The notes beneath the pieces were generated by a model. That model was given only the letters and a program-made list of their open reading frames with translations, searched no databases and had not been told where the DNA came from. 10,976 nt of DNA from G039029935 sp039029935 (lineage in GTDB: Bacteria > Chloroflexota > Anaerolineae > Caldilineales > Caldilineaceae), in contig JBCCFC010000338.1 of assembly GCA_039029935.1 (NCBI GenBank), positions 1-10,976 on the forward strand, read 5' to 3'. Shown here one piece after another: positions 1 through 6,145 of this stretch. The translations under genes and the position numbers were made by a program. Each line of letters opens with the position of its first letter. Position 1 is the first letter of the stretch.

Positions 1-234
1 AATGAATCACTAAAAGAAAAAGTAGCTACAGGCGTGCAGACTGTTTCCCACTCATACATATTGGAGGACGATGATCCGATTGAAATGGATTGGGATTCGT
101 GGCTAGCAGATAGTAAAAAGTTACGAGAAAAAGTTCTTGCAAGACGAAACGGCGAATACATAGATACAGATACCATTTGGGAATCCGTCGAAGCAGATTG
201 GGAAGAACATGACAACAAAATTCTTGGTGCTTGA
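1..234 (+). CDS. Antitoxin of a type II (VapBC-like) toxin-antitoxin pair, 5' end cut by window
   Basis: The reading frame is open from base 1 to the TGA at 232-234, so the real start lies upstream of the window. A GTG at 34 is the only start-like codon early on, but the frame before it reads sensibly (NESLKEKV...), so I treat the gene as partial. The 77 visible residues are strongly acidic. They end in a helical segment (KLREKVLARRNGEY, then IDTDTIWESVEADWEEHD) typical of small antitoxins that wrap around and inhibit a PIN-domain toxin. The gene overlaps the toxin gene by 26 bases, as expected for a co-translated antitoxin-toxin pair. Any N-terminal DNA-binding domain that would autoregulate the operon is probably in the missing part. 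The antitoxin role rests on the neighbour and the sequence style; the subfamily is not assigned. Confidence 0.72.
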   Translation, partial: NESLKEKVATGVQTVSHSYILEDDDPIEMDWDSWLADSKKLREKVLARRNGEYIDTDTIWESVEADWEEHDNKILGA

Positions 235-637
235 TGCAAGTTTCACTAATAGGGCGATTATGACTGGTCATGATCAAGAGCTTGCAGAGCAGCAACTTGT
301 CGAGTGGAAAAAGGATGGTTATCGCCTGATTGCCCCGACACTTTGGTATTATGAGACGGCATCAACACTTTGTAAAATGGTTCGTTTTGGTCAATATACT
401 CAATTAGAGGCAGAAGAATCTCTGTTGCTGGCGAAAAGACTACCACTAAAACTCATATCGCCATATGATGCTCAAGTTGAGCTGGCAATAGACTGGACTT
501 ATCGACTCAAACGCGCTGCGGCCTACGATAGCTTTTATTTGGCACTTGCCGAACTGTCTAATTGCGATTTATGGACAGCAGATAGCAAATTGTTTAACGC
601 CGCGCAGAAGCCTTGGATTAAATTGTGGAAGAAGTGA
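209..637 (+). CDS. vapC: VapC-like PIN-domain toxin (putative ribonuclease)
   Basis: This 142-residue protein has the size and layout of a VapC toxin, a Mg2+-dependent PIN-domain ribonuclease that cleaves RNA unless its antitoxin is bound. The conserved acidic residues are in place: D9 in FLVLDASF, E49 in WYYETAS, D107 in AAYDSFYLALAE and D125 in LWTADSKLF. The AAYDxxYxALAE and LWTAD motifs are the clearest family marks. The ATG at 209 lies inside the end of the antitoxin gene (26-base overlap) with a GGAAG stretch just upstream, which fits translational coupling. The TGA at 635-637 overlaps the possible start codons of the next gene. All four acidic positions are present and the frame is intact, so the toxin is probably active. 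The RNA target cannot be told from sequence. The gene is AT-rich compared with the operon that follows, which suggests a mobile or recently acquired module. Confidence 0.9.
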   Translation: MTTKFLVLDASFTNRAIMTGHDQELAEQQLVEWKKDGYRLIAPTLWYYETASTLCKMVRFGQYTQLEAEESLLLAKRLPLKLISPYDAQVELAIDWTYRLKRAAAYDSFYLALAELSNCDLWTADSKLFNAAQKPWIKLWKK

Positions 638-2076
638 TAGATAAACTTATCCATAAACAAAAAAATATTGTAATCTATTATTTTTTGATAATTAGTATTG
701 CCTTGCTGCTAGTCGCCTGCGGTGGCGATGAACCTACACCTGTTGCTGATGATGCCGCCAACAATGCAGGTGATAACACGGCACAAGTCCAGCCACAAGC
801 AGACACAGAGTCGGATACAAGCACGGGGGATAACGCTGCGGATGAAACGCAAGCAACCGTTGAGCCAACGGCAACACCCATCCCGGAGCCGACCGCTACA
901 CCTGCGCCCCCCACACCGACACCAGACTTGACCGCAGGACGTATGATCTTGTGGCATAGCTGGGCTGGTGCTGACAGTGATGCACTGGCGCAGATGCTGG
1001 TCAATTTCAACAAGAACTATCCCAATATGACCATTGATACGCTCTTTGTGGCGCACAATGATCTGCTGCGCACCTATGCCGAGGCTGTGCAGGCAGGTGG
1101 TGGCCCAGATTTGGTGCTGGCCCCCAATTGGTGGCTGGTTGATCTGGTGGGGGCGAACGTGTTGTTGCCGCTCAACGAGATGATGACGTTGGAGATGTAT
1201 CCAAACTATTGGGATTCTGCGTTGGGCAATCTGGATTGGGGTGGGCAACTGTATGGACTGCCTACATACTTTGAGGTCATTAGCCTCTATTATAACAAAA
1301 GTTTGGTGACAGCAGAGCAACTGCCCGGCACCACTGGTGAGCTGCTCGCATTGACACAACAAGACCCCACCTTGGGCATCGGTCTCTACCTAAGTTTTTA
1401 CCATCTCTATTGGGGAATCCCGGCCTATGGCTCGCAGCTTGTCGATGAAACGGGTGTTGCACTGGACAAGACAGCGGGTACGGCTGAGTTTCTCAATTGG
1501 CTGGTGGAAGTGAACAGTGTGCAGGACAATTATATTGACTTGGATTACGGTATGATTCTGGACCGCTTCACGAAGGGTGAATTTGCCTTTTTTGTCGATG
1601 GCCCTTGGAGTTTGGGTGAATTACAGGGCGCGTTGGGTGATGATTTGGGCGTGACACAGTTGCCTGCGGGTCCGGTGGGGGTTGCCCGTCCTTGGCTTAA
1701 CACGGATGGTGTCTTTCTCAACCCTGCGACATCACCAGCGCAACAACAGCGCGCCTTCCTATTGGCACAACACATCACCAATGCGGAGAGTGGACGGCTT
1801 TTGGCTGAAATTGCAGGACGGTTGCCTGCCAATCGCAATGTCGATTTGGAAGCGTTGACAGCACAGCAGCCGACCAAAGGGGCCATTTTACAGGCTTTTC
1901 TGGCGCAAGCGGATACAGCACATGCCGTCCCACATGGACTTGAGCAAAGCCAAATTTTGCCCTACGCAGGCGATATGTTGATCAAAGTCACCAATGGCGT
2001 TGTGAGTGCAGATGTCGCCGTCATCGAAACCACCGCCCTGATTAATGATGTCTTACAGGACTCAGCAAACCGATAA
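625..2076 (+). CDS. ABC transporter substrate-binding lipoprotein (family 1, sugar/maltose-type)
   Basis: This 483-residue exported lipoprotein would capture a solute, most likely a sugar or oligosaccharide, for an ABC importer. A hydrophobic signal segment (about residues 15-31) ends in the lipobox LVAC, with C32 as the lipidated cysteine. Then comes an acidic, low-complexity linker (35-101) with a Pro/Thr-rich end typical of Chloroflexota lipoproteins. The binding fold starts near residue 106 with MILWHSWAG. It continues with GGGPDLVLAPNWW, the LYGLPTYFEVISLYYNKSL stretch, GEFAFFVDGPWSL, and a C-terminal INDVLQ helix, as in MalE/UgpB-like proteins. The start is either GTG 625 or GTG 634. 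Both overlap the end of the toxin gene and neither has a convincing ribosome binding site. The stop is shared with the next start (TAATG). No importer permease or ATPase of the right class lies beside it, so its partners are elsewhere or it is a stand-alone binding protein. Confidence 0.88.
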   Translation: MEEVIDKLIHKQKNIVIYYFLIISIALLLVACGGDEPTPVADDAANNAGDNTAQVQPQADTESDTSTGDNAADETQATVEPTATPIPEPTATPAPPTPTPDLTAGRMILWHSWAGADSDALAQMLVNFNKNYPNMTIDTLFVAHNDLLRTYAEAVQAGGGPDLVLAPNWWLVDLVGANVLLPLNEMMTLEMYPNYWDSALGNLDWGGQLYGLPTYFEVISLYYNKSLVTAEQLPGTTGELLALTQQDPTLGIGLYLSFYHLYWGIPAYGSQLVDETGVALDKTAGTAEFLNWLVEVNSVQDNYIDLDYGMILDRFTKGEFAFFVDGPWSLGELQGALGDDLGVTQLPAGPVGVARPWLNTDGVFLNPATSPAQQQRAFLLAQHITNAESGRLLAEIAGRLPANRNVDLEALTAQQPTKGAILQAFLAQADTAHAVPHGLEQSQILPYAGDMLIKVTNGVVSADVAVIETTALINDVLQDSANR

Positions 2077-3170
2077 TGACACAAGATACTCACACAGGCA
2101 ATAAGGACCAAAGCGACCCCTTGCAACCCTTTAACACAGACACAATGTCGGGGATTACGCCTGGAACAAAAACGCGTGTCTTCTACAAAATCCAGCTTGC
2201 GGCAATCGACATGCCTTCTGCATCAACTTGGGGTCGGGTGAGTCTGTCCGATGATGAGCGTGTGTACGCACTGCATCTGCCAGAAACGCAGCTGGACACA
2301 TGGAAAGAAGATGCCTTGTGTGTACTGACGGGTGATTCCCCAATTGACCTTACAGAGCTAGAGGGGAATTTACCCCAAATGGGCTGGCAATTGCGTAGTT
2401 GTGGTAGCTGTCAGCATTGGAAGAAAGAGGGGTCTTTACCCAATGAGGGACGGTGTCATTACGTTGTTCAATCTACAGAAGACAACAACATAGAGACACC
2501 AACCAGTGAAGCGGCTCAATCATTTTTAACGAGTCCATTTACCCATCAATCATATTTGGGGCTTGCCTGCGCACAATGGCTGCAGAAGGATGATCGTACG
2601 GATGAGAGCCATGACGATACCGACTGTGTTATAGATAGTCAAGAAGAGGACAGCCAACCAGAAGCAACGTCTGTATCATTGAAACATCGCATTCAGAGGC
2701 GATTGACAAGGCTGTTGAGACACAAAAAGCCTAAGACCGAGACATCTGATTGGTTGGCAAGAATTATTGAAAATAACCCTGTGGTTAGCGAAACATCCAG
2801 CGCGGGAACAGAACCTTGCTTGGCCTGTCATGGCCGTATTGTCAACTTGGGTGCGCTCACAGTTGATAGCATCACCGATGAGAACGTGGATGATAAACAT
2901 ACGCTCAGTGTGTGGCGATGCCGTCACTGCCATACATTTTATCTAAATAGCTGGGTAGATCGTTGGGAGCGGGTGAAAAGCCTTGAGACTGAGGAATGGT
3001 ATTATCGCCTGAATCCAGCGGAGACATTGGCTGTGTTAACCACGATTCACAGCGTTCAAGGCGGTGCGCACCCGGCCCAACGGGATCAGCGGACAGCTCA
3101 ACGACAGTGGTTTATTGAATTTTTACAAGACCGAGAGCCACTGAGTCATCAAGTGAAACATGGACGGTAG
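2076..3170 (+). CDS. Hypothetical protein with two four-cysteine clusters (one a likely zinc ribbon)
   Basis: I do not recognise this 364-residue protein. No signal peptide or membrane segment is visible, so it is probably cytoplasmic. Two cysteine groups stand out. The first is C109-x2-C112 in RSCGSCQHW, with C127 in EGRCHY and C165 in GLACAQW. The second is C248-x2-C251 in PCLACHG, with C282-x2-C285 in WRCRHCHTF. The second has the spacing of a zinc ribbon; the first could bind zinc or an iron-sulfur centre. Between them is a polar, acidic stretch (about 172-200) followed by a basic patch (about 203-221, HRIQRRLTRLLRHKK), which looks like a flexible linker with a possible nucleic-acid or membrane contact. 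The C-terminal part (290-364) is rich in Trp and charged residues and has no motif I know. The ATG overlaps the previous stop by one base (TAATG), so the two genes are translationally coupled. Function unknown. Confidence 0.8.
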   Translation: MTQDTHTGNKDQSDPLQPFNTDTMSGITPGTKTRVFYKIQLAAIDMPSASTWGRVSLSDDERVYALHLPETQLDTWKEDALCVLTGDSPIDLTELEGNLPQMGWQLRSCGSCQHWKKEGSLPNEGRCHYVVQSTEDNNIETPTSEAAQSFLTSPFTHQSYLGLACAQWLQKDDRTDESHDDTDCVIDSQEEDSQPEATSVSLKHRIQRRLTRLLRHKKPKTETSDWLARIIENNPVVSETSSAGTEPCLACHGRIVNLGALTVDSITDENVDDKHTLSVWRCRHCHTFYLNSWVDRWERVKSLETEEWYYRLNPAETLAVLTTIHSVQGGAHPAQRDQRTAQRQWFIEFLQDREPLSHQVKHGR

Positions 3171-3243
3171 AGGCGGTAGGTCAGTATTCGGTAGATCGGT
3201 AGGTCAGTACTGAATACCGACGTACTGAATACCGAATACCGAT
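3165..3243. repeat. Heptad-based inverted repeat array (CRGTA / TACYG units)
   Basis: The gap between the cysteine-cluster gene and the peptidase gene is filled by short units at 7-9 base steps. Reading left to right, CGGTA or CAGTA occurs at 3165, 3174, 3182, 3189, 3197 and 3205. The orientation then flips at a perfect 10-base palindrome (TCAGTACTGA, 3204-3213), and TACTG or TACCG occurs at 3208, 3215, 3223, 3230 and 3237. Larger copies are visible: CGGTAGGTCAGTA at 3174 and 3197, GTACTGAATACCGA at 3207 and 3222, and a 10-base inverted pair at 3184-3193 and 3230-3239. The element starts inside the last codons of the upstream gene and stops just before the ribosome binding site of the next. 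As RNA it could fold into a long imperfect hairpin. It may be a protein-binding array, an mRNA structure or a dispersed intergenic repeat. Confidence 0.8.
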
Positions 3244-3254
3244 AAAGAGGAACA

Positions 3255-4256
3255 ATGCCAGATATACGTTTAGAAAGCAGACCAGAAACAATCATCGCCG
3301 CCAAATATGAACCCGCCACGTTGCCCTTTCCCAACATTGGGGCACGCCAAGAGATTGTCTTTGATTTGGGTATCACGCTGCATGAGGGACATATCCACAT
3401 CACCGGGTTAATCCTCAAAGGCGTACATGGACACCAACTGTTATTTGAGCAGCGATGGACGGCACAGATGCTCATGCAGCATACAGGCGAATCGGACCTT
3501 GAGATTGAAGCGGGGATGGGGCTAGCCGTGCGCTGTTTGCATGTGCTGCATCACGCCCATCAGCCCTTGACCGAGGTCGAGGTTGTTGTCCTCAGCGCGA
3601 CGATTGGCTCGGATGAGACACATCAAAATTCGTTGACGATTCCGGTCAGATTTCATGAGCAAAAAACGGATTTGCACTTTCCACTGCGGGGTGCATGGTG
3701 GGCGATTCAGGCGTCGGACTGGAGCGACCAACACAAGATTGAAGCTTTTAGCCAGACCTATGCGCTGGATTTTGTCAAGCTCGGCGAGAACAACCAAATC
3801 TACAAGAATGAGGGGCTGACCTTAGAGGACCACTATAGCTGGGACCAACCTGTTTATGCAACTGCTGGTGGGAAGGTGGCCCATGTGTTTTATGACATGC
3901 CTGACCTGACACCGGGTATACCGCCCAATCCGCTGATGTTCCGTGACGATGCCCGTCGTGTTCTGGGGAATGCTGTTGCCATTAGCCACGCCAATGGTGA
4001 ATTTAGCTATTATGGTCATCTGCAACAGGCCAGCATACAGGTCAACGTTGGCGATCTGATCAAACGCGGAACCCTGCTAGGCAAGGTAGGCAACAGTGGT
4101 CACTCGCCAGGCCCGCATCTGCATTTTCATATGATGGAAGGACCAAACCTGTTTTTCGACCAAGGGTTGCCTGTGCAGTTTAGCCACTTCTCGGCGGGTG
4201 GACAGCGATTTGACCAACTGACAACCATTCCAACACGTATGATTGTACACGGGTAA
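3255..4256 (+). CDS. M23/LytM-type metallopeptidase-domain protein, no visible signal peptide
   Basis: This is a 333-residue protein whose C-terminal half is an M23 (LytM-like) zinc endopeptidase domain, the kind that cuts peptide cross-bridges in peptidoglycan. The expected zinc and catalytic positions are present: H193 and D197 in EDHYSWDQPVYA, H255 in YYGHLQ, and the PHLHFH motif with H288 and H290. The usual glycine-rich strand GDLIKRGTLLGKVGNSGHSPG precedes the last motif. The first 150 residues look beta-rich and may form an immunoglobulin-like or binding domain; I do not recognise it. The N-terminus (MPDIRLESRP) is polar, with no signal peptide, lipobox or membrane helix, which is unusual for a wall hydrolase. 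A good AGAGG lies 4 bases before the ATG. An insertion of about 20 residues (217-236) separates the first and second motifs. All key residues are present, so enzymatic activity is possible, but location and substrate are open. Confidence 0.85.
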   Translation: MPDIRLESRPETIIAAKYEPATLPFPNIGARQEIVFDLGITLHEGHIHITGLILKGVHGHQLLFEQRWTAQMLMQHTGESDLEIEAGMGLAVRCLHVLHHAHQPLTEVEVVVLSATIGSDETHQNSLTIPVRFHEQKTDLHFPLRGAWWAIQASDWSDQHKIEAFSQTYALDFVKLGENNQIYKNEGLTLEDHYSWDQPVYATAGGKVAHVFYDMPDLTPGIPPNPLMFRDDARRVLGNAVAISHANGEFSYYGHLQQASIQVNVGDLIKRGTLLGKVGNSGHSPGPHLHFHMMEGPNLFFDQGLPVQFSHFSAGGQRFDQLTTIPTRMIVHG

Positions 4257-4259
4257 TAG

Positions 4260-4290
4260 AAGTCTGACTTTTAGCAAAAGTCGGACTTTT
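4260..4290 (+). terminator. 13-bp hairpin with trailing T run (terminator or attenuator)
   Basis: Bases 4260-4272 (AAGTCTGACTTTT) pair with 4276-4288 across a 3-base loop (AGC), with only one T/G wobble. The right arm runs into TTTT at 4287-4290. This is the shape of a Rho-independent terminator, but the stem is not GC-rich and the T run is short. It sits 3 bases after the peptidase stop codon and 17 bases before the next ATG, so it would reduce rather than fully separate expression of the downstream genes. The two arms also read as near direct repeats (AGTCTGACTTTT and AGTCGGACTTTT). Confidence 0.6.
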
Positions 4291-4307
4291 GCAAGGAACA
4301 CAGTTTA

Positions 4308-4817
4308 ATGGCAAAACGCGTAAACAAGAAACAAGATTCACCCGAGGAGATGACAATTTTTACGACGGTGGATGACGCCATCTTTGAGGAGTTAGAGAGC
4401 CTCGAACGTCAGCGTGTCGTTCATGTTGTTGTGTGGGAAGATTCGCTGGCCGAGACGCTAGAGAAAAATACGAGCGGTCAGGTTGAGATAGACGATGGCG
4501 AATTTGATGACGAGGAGCCGGACGAATCACAGGTCTACTTTGATTTGGATCTCTATTTGAGCGATGGCATTTACTTTGAACTCTATGGCACACTATGCTA
4601 TCCCAAAATCGACCAAGAGCCTTGGCAGGGGTATGAGGCCGTATGCAAGCAGTTCTATACGCTGATACGGCGTGGGCTTTTGCTCTATGAGTTTGCGGTG
4701 GACGAGGAAGATAGCTTGATCATCGTTCTGCGCTATAAACGCAGCACCGTGCTTTATCTGGTTGTCGGTGGTTGGCAGATCAATGAGTGGGAAGAGTTGC
4801 CGGAGGATGCGGAATAA
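4308..4817 (+). CDS. Acidic hypothetical protein
   Basis: I do not recognise this 169-residue protein. It is very acidic, with a run of Asp/Glu around residues 60-73 (EIDDGEFDDEEPDE) dividing it into two parts. The N-terminal part holds a basic tip (MAKRVNKK) and a predicted helix-strand unit ending in VVHVVVWEDSL. The C-terminal part is rich in aromatic residues and alternates hydrophobic strands (VYFDLDLYLSDGIYFELYG, SLIIVLRYK, VLYLVVGGW) with helices, so a compact alpha/beta fold is likely. It has no signal peptide and no clear membrane helix. The ATG at 4308 follows the hairpin at 4260-4290. The stop shares a base with the start of the adaptor gene (TAATG), so it is translationally coupled to the exporter genes. 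That link is the only hint of a role, perhaps as an accessory or regulatory factor. Function unknown. Confidence 0.72.
   Translation: MAKRVNKKQDSPEEMTIFTTVDDAIFEELESLERQRVVHVVVWEDSLAETLEKNTSGQVEIDDGEFDDEEPDESQVYFDLDLYLSDGIYFELYGTLCYPKIDQEPWQGYEAVCKQFYTLIRRGLLLYEFAVDEEDSLIIVLRYKRSTVLYLVVGGWQINEWEELPEDAE
4802..4806 (+). promoter_or_regulatory. Ribosome binding site that decides the adaptor start
   Basis: GGAGG at 4802-4806 lies 10 bases before ATG 4817, which itself overlaps the previous stop (TAATG). It supports ATG 4817 over an in-frame GTG at 4787, which would add ten residues of unlikely composition before the signal anchor. Confidence 0.6.
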
Positions 4818-6145
4818 TGCGACGGGTGTTGATTATCATTGGTGTGATCATTGTGGTTGCACTGGCTGGTGTCTATGGCTACATCAGCTACACCGAAACC
4901 CAACAATCTGCCCCGACCGCCGCACAGGACATTCCCATTCCAATTGAGGATGATCTTGACAATGTGATCTGGGCATCGGGGCGATTGGAGCCAGTCCGTT
5001 GGGCAGAATTGAGTACGGTCAGCGGTGGCACAGTGAGCCAGATTGATGTTACGGAAGGACAGTGGGTTGAATCCAATCTGTTGTTGCTGTCGCTGGACAC
5101 GACTGCGTTGGAGAGTGAAGTAGTGCGGGCTGCGGCGGCGATGGCCGAAGCGGGGGCAGCATTGAGTAAACTGCGCAGTGGGGCGACGACGGCTGAGATT
5201 GCGGCAGCAGAGGCCAATCTGGCGGCGGCACAGGCTAACCAGTCATTGGCGTCAGGGCGGTTGCTCGAAATTCAGTCATCCATTGCGGCGGCGAGGGCAC
5301 AGGTGCAGATCGTGCAGGCGCAGTACAATGAATTGGCAAGCCATCCAACTGGCCCAGAATCCACAGCAGCGGCGGCGGAAGTTGCCATTGCCGAGGCCAC
5401 CGTGCGCCAAGCCCAAGCTGCCTTCAATGTGGTCAAGGGAGATCCGCAAATTGGCTCTCTGCCACAATCATTGGCACTGATGCAGGCGACGGCTTCGCTG
5501 GAAGCGGCCAAAGCGCGCTCGACTGTGACCGCTGGCGGTCCTACGTCACAGCAACTCGCCGTGATTCAGGCACAGATTAACGCTGCCCAAGCGCAGGTGG
5601 CCGTTGCAGAGAGCCAAGTGTCAGGGATCGAGGCGGGAGTACGCTCGGCACAAGCACAAGTGGACAGTACACAGGCCGCACTGAATAAGCTGTTGGCCGG
5701 GGCGACCAGCGAGGATATTGCAGTAGCCGAAGCCCGTGTACAGTCAGCGCAAGCAGCGGTTGCCAGCGCACAGGTGAATTTGCATCAGGGACAGATTCGC
5801 GCACCATTTGAAGGGCAGGTTGGGGCGATCTATGCGCGCACAGGTGAGCAGATATCACCCAACGAGACGGCGATTCTGTTTGGCGATACACGCCAGATGC
5901 ACATAAAAACGACCGATCTACGTGAGACGGATGTCATCTATGTGACCGAGGGCATGGGTGTAGAGGTGACGTTTGATGCGCTGCCCGACGATATCTTTGC
6001 GGGGACGGTGACACATATTGCCCCTGTCAGCAGTGCCGAACGAGGCAGCACCAACTACACGGTTAACATTGAATTGGGTGACGAATTGGATGAACGCTTG
6101 CTGTGGGGGATGACAGCCTTTGTCAACATTAAAGCAGATAAATAG
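4817..6145 (+). CDS. HlyD/MacA-like adaptor (membrane fusion) protein of an ABC exporter
   Basis: This 442-residue protein matches the periplasmic/extracellular adaptor family (HlyD, MacA, YknX) that joins an ABC exporter to the outside. Residues 1-23 are a signal anchor (MRRVLIIIGVIIVVALAGVY). The first half of the lipoyl-like domain follows (about 50-95, IWASGRLEPV ... VTEGQWVESNLLLLSLD). A long Ala/Gln-rich coiled coil covers about 97-325. The second lipoyl half starts at GQIRAPFEGQVGAIYARTGE (325-344), and a beta-barrel region reaches the end (WGMTAFVNIKADK). The coiled coil holds at least two clear copies of a hinge motif: LSKLRSGATTAEIAAAEA near 116-133 and LNKLLAGATSEDIAVAEA near 289-306. 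I chose ATG 4817 because it overlaps the upstream stop (TAATG), has GGAGG upstream and puts the hydrophobic segment at the N-terminus. The C-terminus overlaps the ATPase gene. Substrate unknown. Confidence 0.88.
   Translation: MRRVLIIIGVIIVVALAGVYGYISYTETQQSAPTAAQDIPIPIEDDLDNVIWASGRLEPVRWAELSTVSGGTVSQIDVTEGQWVESNLLLLSLDTTALESEVVRAAAAMAEAGAALSKLRSGATTAEIAAAEANLAAAQANQSLASGRLLEIQSSIAAARAQVQIVQAQYNELASHPTGPESTAAAAEVAIAEATVRQAQAAFNVVKGDPQIGSLPQSLALMQATASLEAAKARSTVTAGGPTSQQLAVIQAQINAAQAQVAVAESQVSGIEAGVRSAQAQVDSTQAALNKLLAGATSEDIAVAEARVQSAQAAVASAQVNLHQGQIRAPFEGQVGAIYARTGEQISPNETAILFGDTRQMHIKTTDLRETDVIYVTEGMGVEVTFDALPDDIFAGTVTHIAPVSSAERGSTNYTVNIELGDELDERLLWGMTAFVNIKADK

Noticed and set aside
1..660. 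Insertion sequence ends or a transposase near the AT-rich toxin pair
   Set aside because: No transposase motif, terminal inverted repeats or target-site duplication could be seen, so mobility is only suggested by composition.
709..1362. Long open frame (217 codons) on the - strand
   Set aside because: It lies fully inside the lipoprotein gene, has a Cys/His/Gln/Arg-rich composition typical of an antisense shadow, and no recognisable domain.
3165..3243. CRISPR array
   Set aside because: Units are only 5-7 bases at 7-9 base steps, flip orientation in the middle and have no unique spacers of the usual 30-40 bases.
4787..4816. GTG at 4787 as the start of the adaptor gene
   Set aside because: It adds ten Gly/Cys-rich residues before the signal anchor. 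ATG 4817 overlaps the previous stop, has GGAGG upstream and starts the protein at the hydrophobic segment.
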